A stretch of DNA of 64,000 nucleotides. Source: Zhongshania marina (GTDB taxonomy: Bacteria > Pseudomonadota > Gammaproteobacteria > Pseudomonadales > Spongiibacteraceae). The stretch spans positions 1 through 64,000 of the forward strand of contig NZ_PQGG01000031.1 in assembly GCF_002915595.1 (NCBI RefSeq). Direction: 5' to 3'. Positions 27,075-37,005 of this stretch are shown here, piece by piece; the first letter of the stretch is position 1; each line of letters begins with the position of its first letter. A model generated the notes under the pieces. The model was not told the origin of the DNA and ran no database searches. It saw only the letters and a list, made by a program, of their open reading frames with translations. Made by a program: the position numbers and the translations under genes.

Positions 27075-28835
27075 TTGAAAATAGCAGCGATTAAACAATA
27101 CTTCCCCATCTTAAGCTGGGCCGCCAACTATCAGCGCGACACGTTTATAAGCGACCTCTTGGCGGCGGTGATTGTCACCATCATGCTGATTCCGCAGTCC
27201 CTCGCCTACGCCTTGTTAGCGGGCTTACCGCCGGAAATGGGTTTGTATGCAAGCATGCTACCGCTAGTGGCTTACGCTATTTTCGGCACCAGCCGTACCC
27301 TGTCTGTAGGGCCTGTTGCCGTTGCCTCCCTTATGACGGCATCAGCCATCGGCCATATCGCAGCACCGGGCAGTGTCAGCTACATAGAAGCCGCGCTGCT
27401 ATTAGCCTTGCTTTCCGGTATGTTTCTGCTGGGAATGGGCATTTTGCGGATGGGCTTTTTAGCCAATTTTTTATCTCACCCCGTTATTGCCGGCTTTATC
27501 ACCGCGTCGGGAATTATTATCGCCATCAGCCAGCTAAAGCATATATTAGGCATCAGCGCCTCCGGCGAAAATTTATACCACTTATTACAATCTTTAATTT
27601 CAGAAATTAAAAATACAAATTTACACACACTAGCCGTCGGACTACCCGTACTCGCGTTTTTATTTTGGGTCAGGAGTGGTTTAAAACCTCTCTTAATGCG
27701 CGCCGGTCTTAGCGATAAGGCGGCAGGAATGTTGTCAAAAACTGGCCCAGTAATGGGTATTATTGCTACCAGTCTTGCCGCTTACAGCTTTGATCTAGGT
27801 CAGTACGGCGTCAAGCTAGTCGGTGACATTCCAAGCGGTCTACCCAGCTTACAAATCCCAAGATTAGATCACAGTGCCTGGCGCGAACTACTCGTCTCGG
27901 CAATATTTATTTCTGTTATTGGCTTTGTTGAATCCGTTTCGGTGGGCCACACCCTAGCCGCTAAACGGCGTCAAAAAATTACTCCGAACCAAGAGCTTAT
28001 TGGTTTGGGCGCCGCCAATGTGGCTGCCGCATTTTCCGGCGGCTACCCTGTTACCGGCGGTTTTGCGCGCTCTGTCGTCAACTTTGATGCCGGCGCGGTA
28101 ACCCCCGCCGCAGGCATATTCACTGCCGTTGGCATTGGATTGGCCGCACTATTTTTTACGCCATACCTCGCCTATTTGCCCAAGGCAACACTGGCAGCAA
28201 CAATCATTGTCGCAGTGTTATCGCTAGTAGATTTTTCAATTTTGAAAAAGAGCTGGGGCTATGCCCGCAGCGATTTTATTGCTGTTGCTACCACCTTATT
28301 AGTCACTCTACTTGCTGGCGTAGAAAGTGGCGTAGCCTGCGGCGTATTCGCCTCACTTGCCTTGCATTTATATAAAACCTCTACACCACATATGGCCGTA
28401 GTTGGCGAGGTTCCCGGCACTGAACACTACCGCAACGTAAACCGTCACAAGGTGATAACCCATAGCGAGATTCTTTCTTTACGCGTGGATGAAAGTTTAT
28501 ATTTCGCCAACGCCGGATTTATTGAAGATAAAATTTACGAACTCTTAGAAAAAAGCCCAACAGTACGCCACGTTATTTTAATGTGTACAGCGGTAAATGA
28601 GATTGATCTCAGTGCACTAGACGCACTGGAATCTATCAATCATCGCTTAAATGACAGTGGTATTAAGCTGCATTTATCAGAAGTAAAAGGGCCGGTGACG
28701 GATGTACTTTTAAAAACAGATTTTATTAAACATTTAAGCGGCGAAATATTTTTAAGTCACCATCTAGGTGTTCAGAAAATTCTCGCTTTAACGGCAACGC
28801 CAGAGGAGGGCAGCGCAGCCAACTGGAATATATAG
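27075..28835 (+). CDS. SulP-family anion transporter with STAS domain
   Basis: A 586-residue protein with the SulP membrane core (about 1-420; SLAYALLAGLPPEMGLYASMLPLVAYAIFGTSRTLSVGPVAV, in parts) and a C-terminal cytoplasmic STAS domain (about 455-570; ILSLRVDESLYFANAGFIEDKIYELL). It begins with a TTG codon behind AGGA. SulP proteins move sulfate, bicarbonate or other anions. In this operon it may export the sulfite or sulfate formed by persulfide oxidation, or balance anions; this is inference. Confidence 0.92.
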   Translation: MKIAAIKQYFPILSWAANYQRDTFISDLLAAVIVTIMLIPQSLAYALLAGLPPEMGLYASMLPLVAYAIFGTSRTLSVGPVAVASLMTASAIGHIAAPGSVSYIEAALLLALLSGMFLLGMGILRMGFLANFLSHPVIAGFITASGIIIAISQLKHILGISASGENLYHLLQSLISEIKNTNLHTLAVGLPVLAFLFWVRSGLKPLLMRAGLSDKAAGMLSKTGPVMGIIATSLAAYSFDLGQYGVKLVGDIPSGLPSLQIPRLDHSAWRELLVSAIFISVIGFVESVSVGHTLAAKRRQKITPNQELIGLGAANVAAAFSGGYPVTGGFARSVVNFDAGAVTPAAGIFTAVGIGLAALFFTPYLAYLPKATLAATIIVAVLSLVDFSILKKSWGYARSDFIAVATTLLVTLLAGVESGVACGVFASLALHLYKTSTPHMAVVGEVPGTEHYRNVNRHKVITHSEILSLRVDESLYFANAGFIEDKIYELLEKSPTVRHVILMCTAVNEIDLSALDALESINHRLNDSGIKLHLSEVKGPVTDVLLKTDFIKHLSGEIFLSHHLGVQKILALTATPEEGSAANWNI

Positions 28836-28947
28836 AAAGTGCTCCCTTTGACTCACGCCTTGCATGAAAGCATTTTCACCCGACTTTGCTTGACTTTATC
28901 CGCTGGCAATGCGGCAATCTGCCATACACTTTTATGCTGATTCCGCC

Positions 28948-30036
28948 ATGATCCTACTGTTCATTTATGTTGCCATCGCCCTAGGCGTTTCTTTTTTATG
29001 CTCCGTATTAGAAGCTGTATTACTTAGTGTTACGCCTTCTTATATCGCCGCGGAGGAGGAGCGCGGGCATCGCAATGGCCGCTTGTGGCGCAGGTATAAA
29101 ACAGATGTAGACAGACCACTGGCAGCCATCCTCAGCTTAAACACCATCGCCCATACCGTAGGGGCGGCTGGGGCAGGGGCACAGGCCACTGCTCTGTTTG
29201 GCGAAGCCTATTTTGGACTAATTTCTGCGGTACTCACCTTATTAATTTTATTTGTTTCTGAAATTATTCCCAAAACCCTAGGCGCCTTATTCTGGCGTCA
29301 ATTGGCGCCACCTTGCGCCATAATTTTACGCTTTATCATGTGGTCGATGACGCCACTGGTCGCAATGGCTCAGGTGGTAACCCGCTTGCTATCCCGTGGC
29401 GCGGGCTCCCACTCAATTAGCCGGGAGGAATTTGTCGCCCTAGCTGAAGTTGCCGTAAGCGAAGGAATTTTAGATCAAGAAGAATCCAGCGCTGTCGCCA
29501 GTCTTATTCGATTTAGATCACTACAGGCCCGCGACGTCATGACTCCGCGACTGGTTATTTTTAGCGTGCCGGAAAGTGCCAGTGTGAAAGAGGTAGTGGA
29601 GGGCAACGAAGCCATTCTATTCTCGAGAATCCCCGTCTACGCCGATGACCCAGACAATATCACCGGCTTTATCCGCAAGGACGAACTTATGCTCGCGATG
29701 GCCCGCAGCCCAGACTCACCATTAAGCAGTTTACGCCGTGAGCTGTTCGTAGTTCCCGAATCACTACCAACCCCCGAACTGCTAAAAAAGCTAACGGAAA
29801 TGCGCCTTCAAATTGCCCTCGTCGTTAACGAATACGGCAGCGTAATGGGTTTGGTAACAATGGAAGATTTGGTAGAAACCATGCTGGGCATGGAGATTGT
29901 CGACGAGACCGATACCGCCGTAGATATGCAAGTATTGGCCCGCGAACTATGGGCGAAGAGGGCGCGTCGACTCGGTGTCTTCGACGACGAAAAAATCAGC
30001 GCCGCCACCTCGTGGCAGGCGCCGAAAACGGATTAA
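28948..30036 (+). CDS. CNNM/DUF21 transmembrane protein with CBS pair
   Basis: A 362-residue protein. The DUF21 membrane domain comes first (LFIYVAIALGVSFLCSVLEAVLLSVTPSYI, in parts, then SEIIPKTLGALFWRQLAP), followed by a CBS pair (ARDVMTPRLVIFSVP... to VTMEDLVETMLG). The C-terminal CorC_HlyC domain of larger relatives is missing. CNNM proteins act in Mg2+ or Co2+ efflux. The gap of about 110 bases after SulP suggests its own promoter or a looser link to the sulfide operon. A 13-codon longer start exists without support. Confidence 0.82.
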   Translation: MILLFIYVAIALGVSFLCSVLEAVLLSVTPSYIAAEEERGHRNGRLWRRYKTDVDRPLAAILSLNTIAHTVGAAGAGAQATALFGEAYFGLISAVLTLLILFVSEIIPKTLGALFWRQLAPPCAIILRFIMWSMTPLVAMAQVVTRLLSRGAGSHSISREEFVALAEVAVSEGILDQEESSAVASLIRFRSLQARDVMTPRLVIFSVPESASVKEVVEGNEAILFSRIPVYADDPDNITGFIRKDELMLAMARSPDSPLSSLRRELFVVPESLPTPELLKKLTEMRLQIALVVNEYGSVMGLVTMEDLVETMLGMEIVDETDTAVDMQVLARELWAKRARRLGVFDDEKISAATSWQAPKTD

Positions 30037-30614
30037 TAACTAAAGGTGATGGGTTCAACTTCTTGGCTATTTACCGTTACCGGCAAACGGAAGTCATTAG
30101 GCATTTTTTTAACCGTGTATTGCTGGCCCCTCACTTTGTGCATATAGCTAAAGTACTCACCATCTAAACCGTCAATTTTGTAGGCGTCGTAATGCTCCGC
30201 CACCGTAGGGTCGGCGGGCTTCATGCCTTCAACCGTCACCCAGCCGCGAAATATGCGGAAATAGATATCGCCAGACACTCCCCAAAAACCAACCTCAGAC
30301 TGCGAGCGAGCGCTGCCATCGGCGGCGACAAAGCGAAAATCGACACGGTAAGTTCCATCAGCCGAGCGCTCGGTAAGCCATTCTTTTTGGCCGCCGTCTT
30401 TTAATCTACGAATGCCATACCACTTACCCAGTAGCATTTCTCGAGCTGCGCTGCTGGCCAGCGTCTGAACGTCATCAGACTCTTCAATTTGCAGGTTCTC
30501 TTCTACCTGTGTGGTATCTAGCAGGTTTACCGGCGCAATTGGCTTACTCGTTTTTAGCTGTGAGCACGCCGCCAATAAGGTTGATAACAATAAAAAACCA
30601 AGCTGCTTTTTCAT
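30033..30614 (-). CDS. Lipoprotein of unknown function
   Basis: A 193-residue protein with a lipoprotein signal (MKKQLGFLLLSTLLAACS, lipobox LAAC, Cys17). The mature part has an acidic linker and a beta-rich domain (LLGKWYGIRRLKDGGQKEWLTE..., FRGWVTVEG). It overlaps the convergent CNNM gene by 4 bases. No family is recognised; the GKWYG pattern recalls small lipocalin-like outer-membrane proteins. Confidence 0.75.
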   Translation of the reverse strand: MKKQLGFLLLSTLLAACSQLKTSKPIAPVNLLDTTQVEENLQIEESDDVQTLASSAAREMLLGKWYGIRRLKDGGQKEWLTERSADGTYRVDFRFVAADGSARSQSEVGFWGVSGDIYFRIFRGWVTVEGMKPADPTVAEHYDAYKIDGLDGEYFSYMHKVRGQQYTVKKMPNDFRLPVTVNSQEVEPITFSY

Positions 30615-30674
30615 GCAAAAAATCGTTCCTAATTAGCCCACTGGGCCATCTACTCTCTATTTGGTGTCACGGCT

Positions 30675-33600
30675 TTAGGTATCGTCCAATACCAACAGGT
30701 GTTGGTGGGCCGGAAAATACAATGCCGTTGTGATCGCGCATTCTACCCCAGTTGCGTGTAAAGCTTGCTGATAAATTCGCATTTTTGTGCGATATCTTTC
30801 CGCCTGCTCCTCATAAAAGCGCTGCACATTTCCTTTAGCCCTTGCGGTCTTATAATCCACGATCCAACAGCGATCTTCGTCGATAAATACACGATCTAGT
30901 ATCAATGTTTGCCACTGCCCGCCTATCATTCGACGGATTGTTTGCTCACTGGCCTGCCATTGATAGCTGGCCAATATCCACTGCCCCTTGTCGCAGGACA
31001 GGGTATTACTAACCAAGTCCATCACTCGGGCCACGCTGTTATCTAAATCTGGCTCCGGATGACAGTGATGGCGCAAACGCTGGGTAACGCCGCGCCGGAG
31101 CCTGTCGGTATCCAGCAACCACTGCTCGCGGTCATTGCGGCGCCCCAAACGCTCCATCAGCTCGTGGAATACAATACCCACCGCACGATCTTCAATATTG
31201 TCTTCCAGCACCGCATTTTCGGTTTGACGCTGCGCCCGCTGCAACGGTGATTCCGGCGGTAGCGGCGGCTGCCAAACCGGCTCGCACGCGATTTTTAACT
31301 CCCGTAGACGGGGCGCCATCGGCACCCGCAGCGGTGGCACAGCATCGTCGGTTTCAATAATGTCACAGCGCTCAAATGCGTCGCCAACACTGGCCCACAG
31401 GCGATGCAAAATACTGCCAGACGTTGGCGCAACATCGCCTTTACTATTCATTTGCGCCACGCCAAACACATGCAAAGTACGCTTGGCGCGGGTCAGGGCA
31501 ACGTATATGAGCCGGTCTATTTCTTCATCCAGTGCGCGGGCCTGTGCATCACTCATATAGCGATACAGTTTTTCAGCCGCCGGATCACCCGCCGAACTCT
31601 GCGGTTTAGGAGCAAAAATCATATGGCCGCGCAGACGCTGCCACGCCAATAGATCGCGGTCAGCATTGCGGCCAGCCGCCCCCGTGCTTGGCAAAATCAC
31701 CACATCAAACTCCAATCCCTTGGACTTATGAATGGTCATTAACTCGATATTGCTACTGGGGGGCGTAGCGTATAACCGCTCTAAAGCGCGCTCTAATACT
31801 CCAATATCTTCAAGCAAACCCGCTGGCGCATACTGGTCTAGCAAGCCTAAAACTCGATCGATATCTCCCTGTTGATGGGGTTCAATACAGGCCGGCCCAC
31901 CGAGTAAATGCCAGGCGCTGCGCAGCGCCCAACGCAAATCGCGACTTTGCGGGCAGCTCTCTATCCAAACCACGGCATCTCGAAGGTGAGTTAGCGCTCG
32001 CTGACCATCTTGGCTAAGGCCAGCGCATATAGTGGCATCCATAATCGCATCACGGAGCAGACCACCGGCTTCGCGCAGCAATAGCAAATCGTCCCAACTC
32101 AAGCCAACGAATGGCGCGCGCACCAGTCGCGCCCAGGCCACATTATCAGCCTCATGCCACAGGGCTCTGAGCAAACCCATAAAATCCATCACCGCGGGCG
32201 TGGTGTTAAGGCTATCAATATCTTGACCAGAAAATGTCAGCTTCGCCGCCTTCAATGCCGGCACAATATGTTTTAGATGACCACGGTTGCGAACCAGTAT
32301 TGCCACCGACGACGTTTTACCTGTCTCAACATCTTGGGCTTGTACTTGCTGAATCAACTCCACAATCTGCTGAGCTTCCGTTTGACCGGCGCCGAGCTTG
32401 GCATCTACCTGCTGGCCCAAAACCTGGGGGTGAATACACACTTCGCCAGCGTTATTGCGCTGGGGTAGGGCCGCTTCGTAGTAGCGGCCACGATCCGTAA
32501 AGAGGATCTTGAAGCAGTCATTTACCCAATTCACTAAATCCGGCGAGGACCGAAAGTTGGCCTTCAACTGCAGAGGTTTTAAGATTTTGCCCGCGAAGCT
32601 ACCGCGCTGCTGCAGCTCGTCAAATAAGCTGACCAAACTGCCGCGAAACGCATAAATCGACTGTTGCAAATCACCGCAGAAAAACACACTGCGACCGTCG
32701 TCTTCTTCCCAGCCTTGGCACAAAGCCTCTAGCAAATCTATTTGGCTCACCGAGGTGTCTTGCATTTCGTCGACCAAAATATGGCGAACGCGATCCTCAA
32801 GTAATAAGGCATCGCCAACTTCTTCACCATGCTCGGCGCTTAAGGCTGTAATGGCGCGCTGTGCGATCTCGCCAAAATCCACCCCACCTTTGTGCTCAAA
32901 GCTCAGGCGCAAATGCGCTAATAAATAGGCGAGGGCGATACGAAAATGCCCAACCAATTCTCGGCTGCTCTCGGGAAAATACGGCGGCGGCAAACTGGCA
33001 ATACATGCAAAATTCTGCGACGCCTCCTCATAAAAGCCGTCATCTTCTAGCCCTTTGAGCCAAGCCTTGGCTTCGGCGGTGCCAGCCTGACCCGCTTTTA
33101 ATCCTGCATAATTCAGTGAGCGCGGCTTATATAATTCACCTTTGCCACTAAGCATGCTGGACGCCAAGGTTTGAACCAGCTCAAACTCTGCAATACCTAG
33201 TTCATTGCTGCTACGCAAATCCGCTGCCCAGGCATGGGCCTCGTTTTCAGCGGACGATGCGATAAACGCGTTAATAAGCTGATCAATATTTAAATCCTGC
33301 AGGGCTGCCCATGCCGGCTCAAACTGCGCCGCTACCTCCTCTGCCAGCGCCGCCTCCATAACATCGAGATCGCCGCTAATAACATCACGCAACCATTGGT
33401 CGCGCTTAGATAATAATGCCGACAAAAGTGGCAGCAGCGTTTCGATGCGATTACTGCCATAGGCAAGCAAACTTTGCAGAGCGAGTGCGAGGGCAGGGGG
33501 GCAATTTTTATCATCTAACTGTCTAAATAAGCTGAGAATTGCCTCCCGATAAAGTGCCTCAGCATCTGTGAGCGGAACCGCAGCGCCAAGCCCAGATAGC

Positions 33601-34034
33601 AGCGGCAAACGGCGTACCAAACTCCCACAAAAACTGTCAAAGGTAGTAATGCGCAAACGCGCACTGTTCTTTAATAAATGCCAATGATTGGCCGCGTCTT
33701 TTTCTAGTACTTTAAAAACCGCTTCGCGAATATCGTGCTCAAAACCGCTCTCGACACTCGCCAGCTGCTCGCCATTTGCCAAACACGCCAAGGCCTTTGC
33801 ACCGTCTTGCAGTGCCGATACCACCCGCTCTTTAATTTCGCCGGCGGCTTTATTGGTAAAGGTGATCGCGACTACCGTTTCGGGCTGATCCACGGTGAGC
33901 AAACAGTGCAAATAGCGCAGCAATAACACCCCAGTTTTACCCGAACCTGCTGGCGCCCGCACCAATACCGAATTGCGAGGGTCTACCGCCTGTTCGCGCT
34001 GATCTTGATCTGGTGGACGAGGATACTGACTCAT
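30675..34034 (-). CDS. AddA-like UvrD-family helicase with C-terminal nuclease
   Basis: A 1119-residue superfamily I helicase for double-strand-break repair. Walker A is APAGSGKTGVLL (about 28-39), Walker B is LVDEMQDTS, and the late helicase motif is LIYVALTRAKRTLHVFG. The C-terminal part contains a PD-(D/E)XK nuclease core (WIVDYKTARAKG). Its start overlaps the stop of the partner gene by 4 bases. The pair resembles AddAB/AdnAB-type end-resection complexes, found in place of or beside RecBCD; the exact subgroup is uncertain. Confidence 0.87.
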   Translation of the reverse strand: MSQYPRPPDQDQREQAVDPRNSVLVRAPAGSGKTGVLLLRYLHCLLTVDQPETVVAITFTNKAAGEIKERVVSALQDGAKALACLANGEQLASVESGFEHDIREAVFKVLEKDAANHWHLLKNSARLRITTFDSFCGSLVRRLPLLSGLGAAVPLTDAEALYREAILSLFRQLDDKNCPPALALALQSLLAYGSNRIETLLPLLSALLSKRDQWLRDVISGDLDVMEAALAEEVAAQFEPAWAALQDLNIDQLINAFIASSAENEAHAWAADLRSSNELGIAEFELVQTLASSMLSGKGELYKPRSLNYAGLKAGQAGTAEAKAWLKGLEDDGFYEEASQNFACIASLPPPYFPESSRELVGHFRIALAYLLAHLRLSFEHKGGVDFGEIAQRAITALSAEHGEEVGDALLLEDRVRHILVDEMQDTSVSQIDLLEALCQGWEEDDGRSVFFCGDLQQSIYAFRGSLVSLFDELQQRGSFAGKILKPLQLKANFRSSPDLVNWVNDCFKILFTDRGRYYEAALPQRNNAGEVCIHPQVLGQQVDAKLGAGQTEAQQIVELIQQVQAQDVETGKTSSVAILVRNRGHLKHIVPALKAAKLTFSGQDIDSLNTTPAVMDFMGLLRALWHEADNVAWARLVRAPFVGLSWDDLLLLREAGGLLRDAIMDATICAGLSQDGQRALTHLRDAVVWIESCPQSRDLRWALRSAWHLLGGPACIEPHQQGDIDRVLGLLDQYAPAGLLEDIGVLERALERLYATPPSSNIELMTIHKSKGLEFDVVILPSTGAAGRNADRDLLAWQRLRGHMIFAPKPQSSAGDPAAEKLYRYMSDAQARALDEEIDRLIYVALTRAKRTLHVFGVAQMNSKGDVAPTSGSILHRLWASVGDAFERCDIIETDDAVPPLRVPMAPRLRELKIACEPVWQPPLPPESPLQRAQRQTENAVLEDNIEDRAVGIVFHELMERLGRRNDREQWLLDTDRLRRGVTQRLRHHCHPEPDLDNSVARVMDLVSNTLSCDKGQWILASYQWQASEQTIRRMIGGQWQTLILDRVFIDEDRCWIVDYKTARAKGNVQRFYEEQAERYRTKMRIYQQALHATGVECAITTALYFPAHQHLLVLDDT

Positions 34035-36709
34035 TGCGCATCCTCCTCAACACTTAAATCACGCAGCAGCGGCAAGAGAAACGCACTAAAACCTCGGCTG
34101 TGATTCTGACTGAAATCGTGCTCAATATTACCCGCCAATATTCCCGCCGCCATGTCTTGCAAGGTATTTGACCAGGCCTCTAATTCTGCCTGCCACTTTT
34201 CGGGATTATCGACGTCATTACCGTGGGGCTTTTTGGCAAGCACGCTATTTGCCCAATTACTGCGCATATGAATTTTTAAATCGTCGGGACTTTTAAGTTG
34301 CGCCAGCATCACACCGTCAAGCTGCTGCGCTTCATCTTTTTGCGCCAACACATAAATCGGAAGCTGGGGTTCCGTTAAATTGTCAACGCTAAGGGAGCGA
34401 CCATCAATCGTTCCCGTTTTATAGTCTATTACTAGGCGTTTTTCGCCAATTTTATCGATGCGATCCATGCGAATTTTCAGCGGTATACCCATCAATTCAC
34501 TTTCAACTAGCTGCTCGGTCGCCACTACCTCAAAGTCTTGTAAGCGCGCGCGCTCATTTTTTTCCATCCACGCGCAGACCAAGGTAATCACGCGCTCTTT
34601 TTCAATATTCAGTAGGGATTCCCCAAAGCGCGCCACACTAAGCTCTGGGTTTTCTAAGGCTCGCTCGCAGCTTTTGCGCACCACCGCCTCTAGCTGCAAA
34701 GCACTGCAGGCGTCGAGCGCCGCTTTGTTTTGCAGTGTTTCCCATACATACTGCATGGTGTCGTGAATCAAAATCCCTTGCACACGATGATCCAAACCTT
34801 CGGCAGCCACGGGAAATTCCCGTAAATTTAAGCGATATTTTAAAAACGCAAAAAAGGGACTGCTGGCATATTCTTTAAATAGTCCCGTGCCACCGCGAAC
34901 CCCATTGCGCTGACCGGGATCCACCGGCCGCACCTCATCCACGCTCGGCATGCTAATTACACCCTGCGCCGCAAATCGCTCTGTTGGCACTGGCACATTT
35001 TCTTCAACATATTCTGCCAGCAAATTACACAAGCCCAGCGGACTACCTGTTTCATTCTCGCGGCAATAACTCACTCGCAGCTGCGGCGCTGACTGTAGCA
35101 AGCCCGACAGGAGTTTTTGATCGCGCTGTAAACACAGGCCCGGATCGCTCTCTGGATACTTTGCTTTTTGCTGTAGCTCCAGTGGTAGAAGAGCAGAGGG
35201 CTCAACCCGGCGGGGCAGAGCGCTGTCATCTAAGCCCATAATCCACACTGCATCAAATTGCAGTCCGATGGCGTCATCGTATTCCATTATTCGCACTGGA
35301 CAGGCCCAGTTGCGGCTAACCGAAAAGCGCTTAGTGCTGAGTATGTGTTGCAACCAAGACAGCGCCGTGTCGTGACTAATGTCTCCGAGCTGTCGATCTA
35401 AGGCGCGGAATACATCCATGGCCTGACTAAAACCACGGCGACATTGCTGTACAATTTCATCGTCATCACTGGCATTTGGCCAGGCTGAGCTTAAAAGCAG
35501 TTGATCAAAAAATCGCACCCACGATGAGGGCAGCTGCGTGGCCGGAGCGGCATTTACCATAGCCTCTAATTCATGCAAAAAATCACTAACACTGGGGTCT
35601 TCTAACTCAATTTTTTTTGCCAGCGACAGGGCATTGCGCAAATTGGTTTCTGGGCCGAGACGATCCCGCCAGCGAAGATCTAGGTTTGCGCGAACACTCC
35701 GCGCTTCTGGCCACCCGCGCACAAAGCGTGACCGCAATATGCGGCTTAATTGTTCAAGCGGTAGCGGTCTGGTATTAAGCGAAATAATATCCCACGCCGC
35801 TTTAATTAGCGGATAAGACATAAGGGTTTCGCTAGCGTCAAACAACCACGGCTCACGCACTTCTTGATTTTGCGTCGGAAACAGATCATTAGGGTAAAAC
35901 TGCCGCTGCAGCACATTATTTAACACTCCCCGATAGCGATTCATATCTGGTACCAGAATCGCGAATAAAGAATGTTCTAATGCGGTTCCTGCCTTGGTTT
36001 CAGCGCTAAATTTTTCGCTTAACCACCCGGCAACAGCCTCGCATTCCTGCTGAATTTGTGGCGCCGAACATAATATCGGCACAGCGTTACTCGGCCGATC
36101 TTCAGCCAGCGTTGATATAGCTATTTTATCGGCACAGCGCTCGATAAAGTTCTGCGCGGCGGGGCTGAGTTCCAAACCTTCGCTCAGCACCAACTGATCT
36201 GGTAGGTCTAAGGCTGACTGCTCCAGCAAATCGCACAACTGCGCCGGCAATTGCTGCGCACTCAGGGCCGACTGCGCATCCAGCTTTTCCTGCAAGGCTT
36301 GTCGCCAGTGATAAAAAGCTTGGTACTCTGTAGAGAAGCGGTAATAGTCTTGATCACTGCTGAGTTGATACTGGGCGTGCAGCTGAAAGGCATCTACAAA
36401 CTGGCGGGTAATCGCCATGCTATTTAGGCAGTTGTCGGGAAAAAATTCGCTGTTCTCTATAATTTCGCGGGCCAAGGCCAGTAGCTGGATAGGGCGCAGC
36501 ACTTGTTTAGCGGGGAAGGTGGCATCCCACAATTCCGCCAGCCATTGATCAACGGGCATTACCGTAACGGTTTCTATAAATGCTTGGTCATGGCTGCCGC
36601 GCAGGCGCGCGATGCGATCCCGACATTGTCGCGCGCTCGCATCGCTGGGCATAAGAATAATGCTGTGACCAGCAAAACTCAGCAGCTCTTTTAATTCCAT
36701 TACGGCCAC
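34031..36709 (-). CDS. AddB-like PD-(D/E)XK nuclease / inactivated helicase
   Basis: An 892-residue protein beginning LLSFAGHSIILMPSDASARQ. The helicase-like part lacks a good Walker A, as in AddB-type inactivated helicases. The C-terminal nuclease (VIDYKTGTIDG, about residue 765) has the DYKT core. Proteins of this layout are annotated as probable DNA-repair proteins that pair with an AddA-like helicase. The four-base overlap with the downstream helicase gene supports a complex. Confidence 0.85.
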   Translation of the reverse strand: MAVMELKELLSFAGHSIILMPSDASARQCRDRIARLRGSHDQAFIETVTVMPVDQWLAELWDATFPAKQVLRPIQLLALAREIIENSEFFPDNCLNSMAITRQFVDAFQLHAQYQLSSDQDYYRFSTEYQAFYHWRQALQEKLDAQSALSAQQLPAQLCDLLEQSALDLPDQLVLSEGLELSPAAQNFIERCADKIAISTLAEDRPSNAVPILCSAPQIQQECEAVAGWLSEKFSAETKAGTALEHSLFAILVPDMNRYRGVLNNVLQRQFYPNDLFPTQNQEVREPWLFDASETLMSYPLIKAAWDIISLNTRPLPLEQLSRILRSRFVRGWPEARSVRANLDLRWRDRLGPETNLRNALSLAKKIELEDPSVSDFLHELEAMVNAAPATQLPSSWVRFFDQLLLSSAWPNASDDDEIVQQCRRGFSQAMDVFRALDRQLGDISHDTALSWLQHILSTKRFSVSRNWACPVRIMEYDDAIGLQFDAVWIMGLDDSALPRRVEPSALLPLELQQKAKYPESDPGLCLQRDQKLLSGLLQSAPQLRVSYCRENETGSPLGLCNLLAEYVEENVPVPTERFAAQGVISMPSVDEVRPVDPGQRNGVRGGTGLFKEYASSPFFAFLKYRLNLREFPVAAEGLDHRVQGILIHDTMQYVWETLQNKAALDACSALQLEAVVRKSCERALENPELSVARFGESLLNIEKERVITLVCAWMEKNERARLQDFEVVATEQLVESELMGIPLKIRMDRIDKIGEKRLVIDYKTGTIDGRSLSVDNLTEPQLPIYVLAQKDEAQQLDGVMLAQLKSPDDLKIHMRSNWANSVLAKKPHGNDVDNPEKWQAELEAWSNTLQDMAAGILAGNIEHDFSQNHSRGFSAFLLPLLRDLSVEEDAQ

Positions 36710-36733
36710 GCAGTATTCCTTTTAAAAATAAAT

Positions 36734-36988
36734 TTATTTTACAAATTTAGTTGGCTTTTCAATTTCGTAAAGTGCATCGCCAATATCAACCAACTTGTCT
36801 TCTAACACCATCTTCGCATCATTTAGGCCGCGATTATAAAAATACGCACCAATCTCTTCAGAGAAAAAATCCGTCAAAAATTCAGCGTCAAACTTACCTA
36901 GATCCTGGTGCAATTCATCTTCGAAGTAGCGCTGAACCTTGGCGATAATAATGTCTTTTTCTTCCTTAGAAAATTCAATAATAGCCAT
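36734..36988 (-). CDS. DUF2164 family protein
   Basis: An 84-residue protein (MAIIEFSKEEKDIIIAKVQRYFEDEL, in parts) matching the small DUF2164 family. LGKFDAEFLTDFFSEEIGAYFYNRGLNDA is the conserved block. The start at 36988 follows GGAG; a longer frame to 37099 is shadowed by the neighbouring gene. No function is known. It lies between the flavoprotein and the AddB-like gene on the same strand. Confidence 0.82.
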   Translation of the reverse strand: MAIIEFSKEEKDIIIAKVQRYFEDELHQDLGKFDAEFLTDFFSEEIGAYFYNRGLNDAKMVLEDKLVDIGDALYEIEKPTKFVK

Positions 36989-37005
36989 CTCATCTCCGTC
37001 ATATT

